Part shown: piece after piece, positions 1 through 8,567 of the stretch | Numbering within the stretch: position 1 is the first letter of the stretch | How the letters are laid out: each line of letters begins with the position of its first letter | Assembly (NCBI RefSeq): GCF_900186585.1 | Contig: NZ_FYDD01000003.1 | Span: 310,001 to 374,000 of the forward strand | Source: Massiliimalia timonensis | GTDB lineage: Bacteria > Bacillota > Clostridia > Oscillospirales > Ruminococcaceae | Length of the DNA: 64,000 bases | Reading direction: 5' to 3' | The notes under the pieces: model-generated | What the model was told of the DNA's origin: nothing | Databases searched by the model: none | Seen by the model: the letters and a program-made list of their open reading frames with translations, nothing else | Translations under genes and position numbers: made by a program

Positions 1-225
1 GTGACGGCAGAGGAGCACAGCGTCATCGGTGGGCTGGGCGCGGCGGTACTAGATGTTATGGCAGAACGGGATTGCTATGCGCCGTTGGTGAAGGTGGGGA
101 TACAGGACTGCTTTACAGAAAGCGGAGCTTATCCTGCACTGCTAAAAAAATACCAGGTGGATGCTGGTGCGGTCATAAAAGCGGCCAGGGAGGCCGTGAA
201 AAGAAAAGGAAAACCGATCGTTTAG
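1..225 (+). CDS. Transketolase, C-terminal subunit (3' end only)
   Basis: The window opens inside this gene; 74 C-terminal codons are present and the true start lies upstream, so the GTG at position 1 is internal. The sequence has the transketolase C-terminal domain pattern: an EEHSVIGGLG motif followed by a small alpha/beta fold ending in a KAAREAV helix. In clostridia transketolase is often split into N- and C-terminal subunits, and this tail fits the C-terminal one; pyruvate dehydrogenase E1 beta or DXS-type tails are less likely. It is followed after about 70 bases by a sugar-uptake operon, so it probably belongs to the same sugar-catabolic neighbourhood. Confidence 0.85.
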   Translation: MTAEEHSVIGGLGAAVLDVMAERDCYAPLVKVGIQDCFTESGAYPALLKKYQVDAGAVIKAAREAVKRKGKPIV

Positions 226-293
226 AAACAGGCATATGGAGCCTGTATGGTATAACAGTAGAACAAACCATATATTAAAGGAGTGCTTTAAAG
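226..293 (+). promoter_or_regulatory. Intergenic region before the sugar-binding protein with two small dyads
   Basis: Two short inverted repeats lie here: ACAGGC/GCCTGT at 228-246 directly after the transketolase stop, and TATGGT/ACCATA at 246-272. No T-run follows the first, so it is not a clear terminator. The second might be an operator for the downstream operon. A good ribosome binding site (AAAGGAG, about 279-285) precedes the ATG at 294. No convincing -35/-10 pair was found. Confidence 0.25.
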
Positions 294-1589
294 ATGAGAG
301 GCAAACGAATTGTTTCAACGGGAATAATTACCATGCTGTTAGCTGGATTACTAGGCAGTTGCGGGCCGACTTCTGGCGCCGGGACCAACGAATCCACCGG
401 CGGGAAAATTGCTCCGGAAGAAAACAAGCATCTGGAGATTATGACCTATGATGATGACTTCTGGCAGCGTTTTGTAGATGATTTCTGTGAAAAAAATCCG
501 GGCTATACGGTAGAGCGGAAACTCTCTCAGGCTGTGGATACAGGGGCGATCCAGGCGACTTTGTCCGCAGACGACGCCCCGGATATTCTGATGGTAAACT
601 CCGGGCCGGGACGTGTGCTGCCGTTGGCGCAAGCTGGGATGCTGGAAGATCTGACCCCCTATTATGAAGAACGCGGATGGGCGGATAAAACCGTTCCTTA
701 TGTGATGGATGCACTCCATAACTTTGACAACAGGATCTATGAGGTTGTAGACAACGTTGACGTTTTCCAAATGTATTACAACAAAGCGATCTTTGAAGAC
801 GCAGGTGTTGAACCGCCGACCACCTGGGAAGAATTTGAAAATGTCCTGCAAACCTTAAAAGATGCGGGCGTACAACCGATCGTTTTGGGTGCAAACGACA
901 ACTTCTCGCTGGGGCATTTAATGGGGAATTTGATCCAGTCCAATGTGGGCTATGAAAAGATGACTGATATTCTTTACGGCGATTCCAGCTGGGACTGTCC
1001 AGAAATGATCGCCGCATACCAAAATCTGAAGGATTGGGTCGACAAGGGATACATCAACGATGATGCCGCAGCGATTGCCGGGATTGAAGGACAGACTCGC
1101 CACGCGATGGGTGAAGGCGCTATGATGGTAATCGCAAACGGATATTTACAGCAGTTTGTTGATCAGGAAATGTGTAAAAACGAAGATTTTGGAACCTTTA
1201 TGTTCCCGAGCCAGTGCGGAGGAACATCGGCGCCAACAGCGGGGTTGGCACAAAGCTGGGTGATCAATAAAAATGCTGATAATAAAGAAGGCGCTTTGGT
1301 ATTCTTGGATTATGTGATCAATGATAAGATCGACTTTTACGATGTGGAAAAACGTGGTACCTGCCCGACTACAATTGTTCCGGAAGGGAAACTGGAGGGT
1401 GATCCGGTTGCTTTGGAAGCGGTAAAAGCAATGGAAGGCGGCGCTGGATTTAATCCAAGCGTTTACACCACAGCGAATGAAAAGACTGCTTATTATGAAT
1501 CCAATCAGGCGGTATTGACTGGGTTGAAAACACCGGAAGAAGCGGTAAAAGCAATTCAGGCGGCAAAAGAAGCAGATGACGCAAAATAA
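294..1589 (+). CDS. ABC transporter extracellular sugar-binding lipoprotein (family 1)
   Basis: Substrate-binding component of a carbohydrate ABC importer, anchored outside the membrane. Residues 1-22 form a lipoprotein signal peptide with an LGSC lipobox (Cys23). The rest (431 residues in all) is a typical family 1 solute-binding protein, with the NVDVFQMYYNKAIFEDAG and PPTTWEEF segments seen in this fold. Two permease genes follow, but no ATPase, so a shared MsmK/UgpC-type ATPase encoded elsewhere probably energises the system. The ligand cannot be read from sequence; the neighbouring glycosidase-type genes suggest an oligosaccharide. Confidence 0.95.
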   Translation: MRGKRIVSTGIITMLLAGLLGSCGPTSGAGTNESTGGKIAPEENKHLEIMTYDDDFWQRFVDDFCEKNPGYTVERKLSQAVDTGAIQATLSADDAPDILMVNSGPGRVLPLAQAGMLEDLTPYYEERGWADKTVPYVMDALHNFDNRIYEVVDNVDVFQMYYNKAIFEDAGVEPPTTWEEFENVLQTLKDAGVQPIVLGANDNFSLGHLMGNLIQSNVGYEKMTDILYGDSSWDCPEMIAAYQNLKDWVDKGYINDDAAAIAGIEGQTRHAMGEGAMMVIANGYLQQFVDQEMCKNEDFGTFMFPSQCGGTSAPTAGLAQSWVINKNADNKEGALVFLDYVINDKIDFYDVEKRGTCPTTIVPEGKLEGDPVALEAVKAMEGGAGFNPSVYTTANEKTAYYESNQAVLTGLKTPEEAVKAIQAAKEADDAK

Positions 1590-1602
1590 TATCGGGGATA
1601 GG

Positions 1603-1636
1603 AGGCTGGATGCCTGTCCGTGCAGGCATCCAGCCT
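1603..1636 (+). other. Strong intercistronic hairpin between binding protein and permease genes
   Basis: A perfect 14-bp stem (1603-1616 with 1623-1636) closes a 6-base loop. No immediate U-tract follows, so it is not a standard terminator. Hairpins in this position often protect the binding-protein mRNA from 3' decay or partly block readthrough, giving more binding protein than permease. That role is inferred from position and structure. Confidence 0.75.
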
Positions 1637-1660
1637 GATTGAGAGGATGTGATTTTTTCA

Positions 1661-2578
1661 ATGAACGCTGCCACTCCTTTTTGGAATAATCGCCGGAAAC
1701 GAAGCTGTACGGATGCTGCTACCTCGATCGTGTTTATTATCCCTACAGCTATTTTGCTGATCGCATTTGTGATTATCCCAATTATCTGGACAGTTCAGAT
1801 CAGTTTTAACGAATGGGATGGGCTTCAGCCCACTATGAATTTTGTGGGTTTGGAAAACTACCAAACCGCATTTCAAAAGCCGCAGTTCCAAAAATCACTG
1901 TTGAATAACTTTATTTGGGCGGTCATGCATTTGTTTTTTGCCTGTGGAACAGGTTTTTTTATTGCATTTTTGATTTCACGGCTAAAACGGGGCATGGGTT
2001 TTTTTAGAACGGTCTTGTTTTTGCCAAACGTAATTGCCACCACGATCTCTGCGGTAATGTGGACACAGATCTTTAACCCGACCTATGGGATTCTAAATAA
2101 CCTTTTATCCGCTATTGGACTGGATAGCCTGGCCCTGCAATGGCTGGCAGACCCCGATCTGGTGATCTATTCTACTTCCATGGCAAGCTGCTGGCAGGCA
2201 TATGGATATTATATGGTGCTGTTTTTAGCAGGATTACAGAATATTGATGTTTCCCTTTATGAAGCTGCGCGGATGGACGGCGCGAACGCGTTCAAACAGT
2301 TTATCCATGTCACTATTCCCGGACTGCGCAGTATTTTGACCTTTGTAATCAGCATGGCGCTGATCAACGGGCTAAAGGGTTTTGCAACTGTATGGGCAAT
2401 GACAAGGGGCGGACCGGAGTATTCCTCCCATCTGCTTTCCCTGTTTGTATACAAGACAGCGTTTTTGGAATATGATTACGGCTTAGCCTCTGCTGCTGCG
2501 GTAATATTAGGGATTTTGGTTATGGTCATCACCATTGCGTTCAACGTTTTCAGCGATAAGATCAATGCGGATATGTAG
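1661..2578 (+). CDS. Carbohydrate ABC transporter permease, MalF/UgpA type
   Basis: Inner-membrane permease subunit of the sugar importer. It has about six hydrophobic segments and the binding-protein-dependent transport EAA loop (YEAARMDGANAFKQFIHVTIPGL), where the ATPase docks. The ATG at 1661 is preferred over the in-frame GTG at 1649 because the GAGAGGA ribosome binding site (1641-1647) is too close to the GTG. The resulting 305 residues fit the family. It pairs with the next permease gene, 12 bases downstream. Confidence 0.95.
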   Translation: MNAATPFWNNRRKRSCTDAATSIVFIIPTAILLIAFVIIPIIWTVQISFNEWDGLQPTMNFVGLENYQTAFQKPQFQKSLLNNFIWAVMHLFFACGTGFFIAFLISRLKRGMGFFRTVLFLPNVIATTISAVMWTQIFNPTYGILNNLLSAIGLDSLALQWLADPDLVIYSTSMASCWQAYGYYMVLFLAGLQNIDVSLYEAARMDGANAFKQFIHVTIPGLRSILTFVISMALINGLKGFATVWAMTRGGPEYSSHLLSLFVYKTAFLEYDYGLASAAAVILGILVMVITIAFNVFSDKINADM

Positions 2579-2590
2579 GAGGAAAGAAGC

Positions 2591-3427
2591 ATGACAAGGG
2601 GAACAAAAATAAAACATATCCATTGGTTTTCGGGGGCTGTTTTGATCCTGTTTACCCTGCTGGCTCTGATCCCGTTTTTATGGGTGATCTGCAGCAGTTT
2701 AAAAGGGACCGGAGAGATCTTTACCGGGAGGAACTTTTTCCCGCAGGATCCCAAATTCTCCAACTACCCGCAGGCATGGGAATCTGCAAGGCTTGGGCTG
2801 CGTTTTTTCAACTCGATCATCGTTACGCTGGGGGCTACTGTTTTAAGCTTGGCGATCACTACCTTGGCTGGGTATTCCTTTGCAAAGCTTTGGCTTGCAA
2901 AATACCCATTTGTGTTTTACTGCTACTTATTTGGAATGTCGGTCCCCATGCAGGCGATCGTGCTGTCCATCTTTTTGCAGCTGCGCAACTGGAATCTGCA
3001 AAATACCCGGCTGGGGTTGATTATTGCGATCGTTGGGACAGGGATCCCATTCGCAACCTTTTTGATGCGGAATTTTTTTAAGGATCTACCTGACTCCTTT
3101 GGGGAGTGCGCCCAGCTTGACGGGAGCAACGCGTTCCAGACATTCTGGTATGTTTACCTGCCGCTGGCGAAACCGGGGATGCTGGCGCTTGCCATCTTCA
3201 CCTTGATTGGTGCATGGAATGAATTTGACCTGTCGCTGGTCGTGTTGACTGATGACAAACTGTGGACGATCACTCTGGGGGTGACCCAGTTCCGTACCGT
3301 AACGAACAATAACTACGGTTTGGTGTTCTCGTCGGCCGTTATCAGCTTTTTGCCAACCGTTTTATTATACTGCCTGTTCCAGCGCTCTTTTATCGAAGGG
3401 ATCACTGTTGGCGGTGAAAAGGGCTAA
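2591..3427 (+). CDS. Carbohydrate ABC transporter permease, MalG/UgpE type
   Basis: Second permease subunit (278 residues), forming a heterodimeric channel with the preceding product. Hydrophobic segments and the EAA-type loop (GECAQLDGSNAFQTFWYVYLPLAKPG) are clear, and the C-terminus ends in FIEGITVGGEKG, close to the usual GLTAGAVKG ending of MalG-type permeases. The AGGAGGAAAG ribosome binding site lies across the upstream stop. It is followed closely by the large glycoside hydrolase-like gene, so uptake and breakdown are co-transcribed. Confidence 0.95.
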   Translation: MTRGTKIKHIHWFSGAVLILFTLLALIPFLWVICSSLKGTGEIFTGRNFFPQDPKFSNYPQAWESARLGLRFFNSIIVTLGATVLSLAITTLAGYSFAKLWLAKYPFVFYCYLFGMSVPMQAIVLSIFLQLRNWNLQNTRLGLIIAIVGTGIPFATFLMRNFFKDLPDSFGECAQLDGSNAFQTFWYVYLPLAKPGMLALAIFTLIGAWNEFDLSLVVLTDDKLWTITLGVTQFRTVTNNNYGLVFSSAVISFLPTVLLYCLFQRSFIEGITVGGEKG

Positions 3428-3450
3428 AAGGAAAGAAAAGGGGAAAGCAA

Positions 3451-6400
3451 ATGAACAAAACACAGATCGAGGCCCTAGGGCACTTGGAAGAACTGGGGCT
3501 GTATGCGCTTAATATGTTAAAAAAGCAGCCGTTAGAAAAAACGGCAAGGATCCTTGCGGGTGTATGGGGCCGCGGAGAAACGGTGAATTACCAGTCTATG
3601 CCACAGCTCCAGAAGCTTTCGGGCTGTGCAGAAGCTTATGCGCTGGAACAACTGGACCAGAACACCTATTTACTGGTGGGTTCGGATGAAACGGGGCTTT
3701 TATATGGATGTCAGGAGATCATAGAACGGTTTGAGGATGGGAAGACATTGGCGGAAATGGCCCCACTGTTTGAAAAACCATATACCAAAACCCGTGGACT
3801 TTATACCTTTTTACATAACTATGACACAGAGCAGGAATGGTTTTATAACCCTCAGTACTGGGTGGAATACTTTGATGAGATGGCGAAGAACAGGTATAAT
3901 TCCTTTAATCTGGTTTTCAGCCATCAAACCTCTTACTTGGTGCCGATGTTCGCCTATTTCCTGAGAAATAAAACATATCCGGAGATCCGCCCGCAAAGCC
4001 TGACCGACGCGTTGGTCCGCAAAAACCATGATATGCTTGCTTTTATTTCACGGCAGGCAAAAAAACGGGGCATCGACTTCATCTTAGGGATTTGGCAGGT
4101 AAGCCCATGGAAACACAAGGAAATGGCTGGGGTGCAGGCCTGCGACGTAGTAAACTTGACAGAAGAAAATCTGAAAGACTACACCTACACTTCCATGAAG
4201 CAGGTCATTGAGGAATTTCCGGATATTCAGGGATTGCAGATCCGTGCAAACTGGGAATCTGGGATCCCGACCGACCAGCAGACCGAATTTTTTACCGATA
4301 CCTTATTCCGTGCTATGCACGAAGCGGACCGTCCTTTTATTTTTGATTTCCGCTGCTGGCTGGCAGAACCTCAAACGGTAGAAAACGCCCTGCAAATGGT
4401 GCCGATGACCCGGCTTTCCTGCAAATATTGGGGCGAGTTTATGGGCGCGCCTTACCAGCCTGCCAAAATCGATCCGGGCTATAGCTATTCTGATTTCTTA
4501 AAACAGCCGATGAAAACCGACTTTATCTATCAGGTCTGGAGTTTAGGCTCTCCGCGCGTGATGCTGTGGGGCGATCCGGAATATGTGAAACGGTTTGCCC
4601 GTTCTTTAAAGCTGGGAGGGGAAAGCGGCTTTGAAATAAACCTCCAACTCGCGCAAAAAGGCTATGGAAATGCTCCCGGAAACTGGCGGATCTTGAAACA
4701 TTCGGAGGACGAATACTATCAGCATGAATACAGCCGCTACTGGATGTTTGAGACACTTTACGGACGCCTTAGCTATAACCCTGAGTGTCCGGAACGTGCT
4801 TGGATGCTGCCAATGAAAGAGCGGTTCGGAAAACAGGCAGAGCAGGTTTTGGACGTGTATGAAGCGGGAAGCAATATCCTGACGTTTTTAGTCCAGTACA
4901 TGCTCAGCGATTATAACATGTACATCTGGCCGGAGATCGACACCGGGGGATTATTAGACCTTTACTTGCAGACACCGACCTCCGACGAGTGTGTGATTGA
5001 CACTATTGAGCCGTTTGTGGAACGCTTATTAAAGCACGAGCCCAGCGGCTTGATGACTCCGTTAGAAAGTGCGGCGCACTTTAAGAAGATGGGAGAAGAA
5101 ACCCTACGGGCGATTTCTAAGCTGGATACGGCAGATGCTTCTAAAGAACTGAAGTCCACTGTGATTGATTTCTCCGCCATGAGCTTTTTGGCGCTTTACC
5201 ATGCGGTGAAAACAAAAGCGGCTGTGAACCTAAAACTGTTCTATGAAACTCGGGATATTGGCTTTTTGAAAAAGGCATACTGCCAGATCCAAAAAGCGAC
5301 CGATTATTGGGAACGGATCGTTTCGATCACGCAGGACTACTACCATGACGGAATGGTAACAGGGCCAAATGATGCCGGCTGTTGGAAATCCAAATTGCCG
5401 CTGGTATACGAAGACGAACTGCATCTTGGGCAGCTGTTAAAGCAGGCGGAGCAGTTTGGAGTGTTCCAAACGGGATTTGATTTCGGCGCTCCGATGACAG
5501 GGGAACCGATCATGCATTCGTTCTATCCGTTCCCAATGCTGCGGGATTATTCTGTCTGCAAAGGCTTTTGCGGGGTTTCTCCGGAAAGCGTCTATACCAA
5601 GGAGCAGGGATATGGCTGGACGACTTCTAAGGAAATTACCAGTGTAGCTATGGAAACGCCTCGCTTGTTTGATTTGCAGATCGACCCATATTGCCGGGAC
5701 AGCTGGAAACGCTATCCGGTAGAACAGATGAAAGGGTTCAGGAATGCGCTGACCGAAGACGCTGTCATGGGAAGCGGCCGGGCTGATTTCAGGATCGACG
5801 TTGAAAACGGTGATTATGAAGTTGTTGTATTCTGCTGTGACTGCACGGCACAGGCAAAGGTGCACGGTCCAATGAACATCACAGTAGGAGATGTAAGCTT
5901 TGAAGAGCAGGTATTGTATCCAGTGGAGGAATACCAGTATCGTGCGGCGGTCCATGTTGATAATGGTTATCTGACGGTATCTCTTGATGGGGAAGATTGG
6001 TTCCTGTCCGGAATTGTTGTGAAACAGGCAGAACCAGCGATTGCAGCCATGCCGTTTGTCACTGTCAGCCGGGAAAAACCGGCCGTACATGCGACGGTGA
6101 CCACGCCTTTTAAAATGGGGAATGTATCGTTGGTTTGTGACGGAAAATCCTATCAGATGACGCGCCTTTCCACTTCAGAATACAGTATTGACATCTATGC
6201 GGCTTTCGCGGAAAAATCCGGGATAGAGCATCATTGTCAGATCGAAGCGGCTGATACGAACGGAAGAAGGTCAACAAAAGAAGTGACGATCTCCTGCCAG
6301 AAAGAGCCGTCCAAACTGGAAGTTTCCCATCAGCCTGTGCGCCAGTTTGTATTAGGCAAGGATACTGAAATCACCGCGCAGATAAACAGCAGTACGCCGC

Positions 6401-6660
6401 TGTGGAAGGTCTCCCTGCATTACAGCTATGTCAACCAGTTTGAGCCGATGCATGAAGTGATGATGAAAGAAGAAAACGGAGTGTTCCGGGCCGTGATCCC
6501 AAAAGAATATTTGAACATGGACTGGCATATTCTTTATTATTTGGAAGTAGTGGACCAGCTTGGCAATGGGCTGATCTTCCCTGACATGAAGAAGCAGACC
6601 CCGTATTACGTCATAACGGCTGAACGGGAAAACATGGAAAAAGGAGCGCAGAAACGATGA
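3451..6660 (+). CDS. Large cytoplasmic glycoside hydrolase-like protein (GH20/GH67-type N domain plus TIM barrel)
   Basis: A 1069-residue protein without a signal peptide, so probably intracellular. Residues about 1-110 resemble the small alpha/beta domain (GH20b/GH67-N type, with LLYGCQEII) before many TIM-barrel glycosidases. A barrel-like region follows, starting at KTRGLYTFLHNYD (about residue 113), with conserved-looking acidic sites in NWESG (about 268), WGEFMG (about 327) and GGESGFE (about 387). Residues about 715-870 look like a galactose-binding-fold carbohydrate module (YGW ... GSGRADFRIDVENGDYEV), followed by two Ig-like segments. Co-transcribed with a sugar importer. The specific family, substrate and catalytic residues are not known to me. 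Confidence 0.7.
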   Translation: MNKTQIEALGHLEELGLYALNMLKKQPLEKTARILAGVWGRGETVNYQSMPQLQKLSGCAEAYALEQLDQNTYLLVGSDETGLLYGCQEIIERFEDGKTLAEMAPLFEKPYTKTRGLYTFLHNYDTEQEWFYNPQYWVEYFDEMAKNRYNSFNLVFSHQTSYLVPMFAYFLRNKTYPEIRPQSLTDALVRKNHDMLAFISRQAKKRGIDFILGIWQVSPWKHKEMAGVQACDVVNLTEENLKDYTYTSMKQVIEEFPDIQGLQIRANWESGIPTDQQTEFFTDTLFRAMHEADRPFIFDFRCWLAEPQTVENALQMVPMTRLSCKYWGEFMGAPYQPAKIDPGYSYSDFLKQPMKTDFIYQVWSLGSPRVMLWGDPEYVKRFARSLKLGGESGFEINLQLAQKGYGNAPGNWRILKHSEDEYYQHEYSRYWMFETLYGRLSYNPECPERAWMLPMKERFGKQAEQVLDVYEAGSNILTFLVQYMLSDYNMYIWPEIDTGGLLDLYLQTPTSDECVIDTIEPFVERLLKHEPSGLMTPLESAAHFKKMGEETLRAISKLDTADASKELKSTVIDFSAMSFLALYHAVKTKAAVNLKLFYETRDIGFLKKAYCQIQKATDYWERIVSITQDYYHDGMVTGPNDAGCWKSKLPLVYEDELHLGQLLKQAEQFGVFQTGFDFGAPMTGEPIMHSFYPFPMLRDYSVCKGFCGVSPESVYTKEQGYGWTTSKEITSVAMETPRLFDLQIDPYCRDSWKRYPVEQMKGFRNALTEDAVMGSGRADFRIDVENGDYEVVVFCCDCTAQAKVHGPMNITVGDVSFEEQVLYPVEEYQYRAAVHVDNGYLTVSLDGEDWFLSGIVVKQAEPAIAAMPFVTVSREKPAVHATVTTPFKMGNVSLVCDGKSYQMTRLSTSEYSIDIYAAFAEKSGIEHHCQIEAADTNGRRSTKEVTISCQKEPSKLEVSHQPVRQFVLGKDTEITAQINSSTPLWKVSLHYSYVNQFEPMHEVMMKEENGVFRAVIPKEYLNMDWHILYYLEVVDQLGNGLIFPDMKKQTPYYVITAERENMEKGAQKR

Positions 6661-7568
6661 AAGAAAGTATCAGGCAATATATGCAGGTGGGGACGATCTC
6701 TTTCATGTCCTACCCGGCGATTATGAAGGGGGATTCGCCGGAAACAGAACGAATTCTGAAGAAGTTGATCGAAGATCCGTATTTTGATGCATTAGAGATC
6801 TCCTGGATCAAGGACGCACAGGCGCGCGCACGGATTGCGCGCTACCTCGCGCAAGCGAATATGACTGTTTGCTATGGCGCGCAGCCCCGGTTTTTGACAA
6901 CCGGATACAATATCAATGACCTAGATGAAGAAAAACGAACGGTTGCCTTAAACAGCCTGAAGGAGGGGATCGACGAAGCGTATGAATTAGGAGCGGTCGG
7001 GCTTGCCTTTTTAAGCGGGCCTTATCAGGAGGAAACAAAGGAGGAATCTTTCCAGGCGCTACTTGATTCTACCAGAGAAGCGTGCGCCTACGCTAAATCG
7101 AAAGGCGGCCTGAGGATCGAACTGGAAATTTTTGACTACGATGTAGACAAAAAGAGCCTGATCGGCCCGACCCCGCTTGCCAAACGCTTTGCGGAAGAAG
7201 TACGAAAGGACTATGATAATTTTGGGCTGCTGGTTGATTTAAGCCATTTCCCGCTGATCCGGGAAAGCGTGGAAGAATCGATTCTGCCGATCCGGGATTA
7301 TATTACCCACGCGCATATTGGGAATGCAGTGGTACTCCCGGACTGTGATGGCTATGGAGACCAGCATCCCCGCTTTGGTTTCCCGAACAGTGCGAACGGG
7401 TTGGAAGACGCTGTAAGCTATTTAAGGACGCTGCTGGCTGCCGGATTTTTAAATACAGAACGCCCGCCAGTGATGAGTTTTGAAGTAAAACCATTTGGAG
7501 ATGAAGAACCGGATATGGTATTAAGCGGCTGCAAGCGATTTCTGGAAAAGGCTTGGGCGCAGGTGTAA
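6657..7568 (+). CDS. Sugar phosphate isomerase/epimerase (xylose isomerase-like TIM barrel)
   Basis: A 303-residue protein of the AP endonuclease 2/xylose isomerase-like TIM-barrel superfamily. Visible barrel elements include LEISWIKDAQ near the N-terminus, the metal-ligand-type strands LRIELEIFDYD and LLVDLSHFPL, and THAHIGNAV. Such enzymes isomerise or epimerise keto-sugars using a divalent metal. Its ATG overlaps the upstream stop (ATGA), indicating translational coupling with the glycoside hydrolase-like gene, and implies action on its released sugar. The exact substrate is unknown. Confidence 0.85.
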   Translation: MKESIRQYMQVGTISFMSYPAIMKGDSPETERILKKLIEDPYFDALEISWIKDAQARARIARYLAQANMTVCYGAQPRFLTTGYNINDLDEEKRTVALNSLKEGIDEAYELGAVGLAFLSGPYQEETKEESFQALLDSTREACAYAKSKGGLRIELEIFDYDVDKKSLIGPTPLAKRFAEEVRKDYDNFGLLVDLSHFPLIRESVEESILPIRDYITHAHIGNAVVLPDCDGYGDQHPRFGFPNSANGLEDAVSYLRTLLAAGFLNTERPPVMSFEVKPFGDEEPDMVLSGCKRFLEKAWAQV

Positions 7569-7583
7569 AAAAGGAGGAAAACG

Positions 7584-8537
7584 ATGAGGATCGTGGTATT
7601 AGACGGATACACGCTCAATCCGGGTGATTTGTCATGGGCGGGGTTGGAACAGTACGGTACGGTAGAAGTTTATGACCGTACCGCACCGGGAGAGGTGATA
7701 GATCGGATTGGAGATGCAGAAATCGTCTTCACCAACAAAACCCCGATCACCCAAAAGATCTTGGAGGCCTGCCCGTCTGTCCGCTTTATCGGCGTTTTAG
7801 CAACGGGATATAATGTCGTCGACACCAAAGCGGCGAAGGATAAAGGGATCCCGGTCTGCAATATCCCCACTTATGGAACGGATGCAGTAGCCCAGTACGC
7901 GTTTGCCCTGATTTTGGAGTTATGTCACCATGTTGGGGAGCATAACCGCTCTGTCAAACAGGGAGATTGGGCGGCCTGCCCGGATTTTTGCTATTCCAAT
8001 TACCCGCTGATCGAGCTGGCCGGAAAGACTTTAGGGATCATCGGATATGGACGGATCGGACGGCGCACCGCCCAGATCGCCCGCGCTTTTGGCATGAAAG
8101 TAGTGGCGTTTGACGAATATCCCGGGGAAAACAATGAAGAGGTTGCTTTGGTTTCATTAGACGAGCTGTTTGGCTGTTCTGATGTGATCTCTCTGCACTG
8201 CCCGCTGTTCCCCTCTACAGAGGGGATGATCTGCAAGGAAAATCTGAACAAGATGAAAGACGGCGTTTTGCTGATCAATACCTCCCGCGGGCCGCTGGTA
8301 AAGGAAGAGGACCTTGCACAGGCCCTGCGCAGCGGAAAGGTAGCGGGGGCGGCGGTAGATGTGGTTTCTACCGAACCGATCTCCCCGGACAATGTTTTGC
8401 TGAGAGAAGAAAACTGCCTGATCACACCGCATATCGCATGGGCGCCGAAGGAAAGCCGCCAGCGGCTGATGGATATTGCGGTAAGAAATCTTGGGACGTT
8501 TTTGGACGGGGATCCGGAAAATGTTGTCAATACATGA
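7584..8537 (+). CDS. NAD-dependent D-2-hydroxyacid dehydrogenase (hydroxypyruvate reductase-like)
   Basis: A 317-residue member of the D-isomer-specific 2-hydroxyacid dehydrogenase family. The Rossmann motif GIIGYGRIGRRTA is followed by an Asp at the end of the second strand (VVAFDEYP), favouring NAD(H). The catalytic Arg lies in LLINTSRGPLV and the catalytic His in ITPHIAWAPKESR. It reduces 2-keto acids such as hydroxypyruvate or glyoxylate; here it may process a sugar-derived keto acid produced by the operon. A ribosome binding site (AAGGAGG) lies between it and the isomerase gene. Confidence 0.93.
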   Translation: MRIVVLDGYTLNPGDLSWAGLEQYGTVEVYDRTAPGEVIDRIGDAEIVFTNKTPITQKILEACPSVRFIGVLATGYNVVDTKAAKDKGIPVCNIPTYGTDAVAQYAFALILELCHHVGEHNRSVKQGDWAACPDFCYSNYPLIELAGKTLGIIGYGRIGRRTAQIARAFGMKVVAFDEYPGENNEEVALVSLDELFGCSDVISLHCPLFPSTEGMICKENLNKMKDGVLLINTSRGPLVKEEDLAQALRSGKVAGAAVDVVSTEPISPDNVLLREENCLITPHIAWAPKESRQRLMDIAVRNLGTFLDGDPENVVNT

Positions 8538-8567
8538 CACAGCTTTGAAAAGAAAGAAGGAACAGCG

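Noticed and set aside
438-1017. Long minus-strand open frames opposite the sugar-binding protein
   Set aside because: They are antisense shadows with no ribosome binding site and low-complexity, Arg/Pro/Ser-rich translation.
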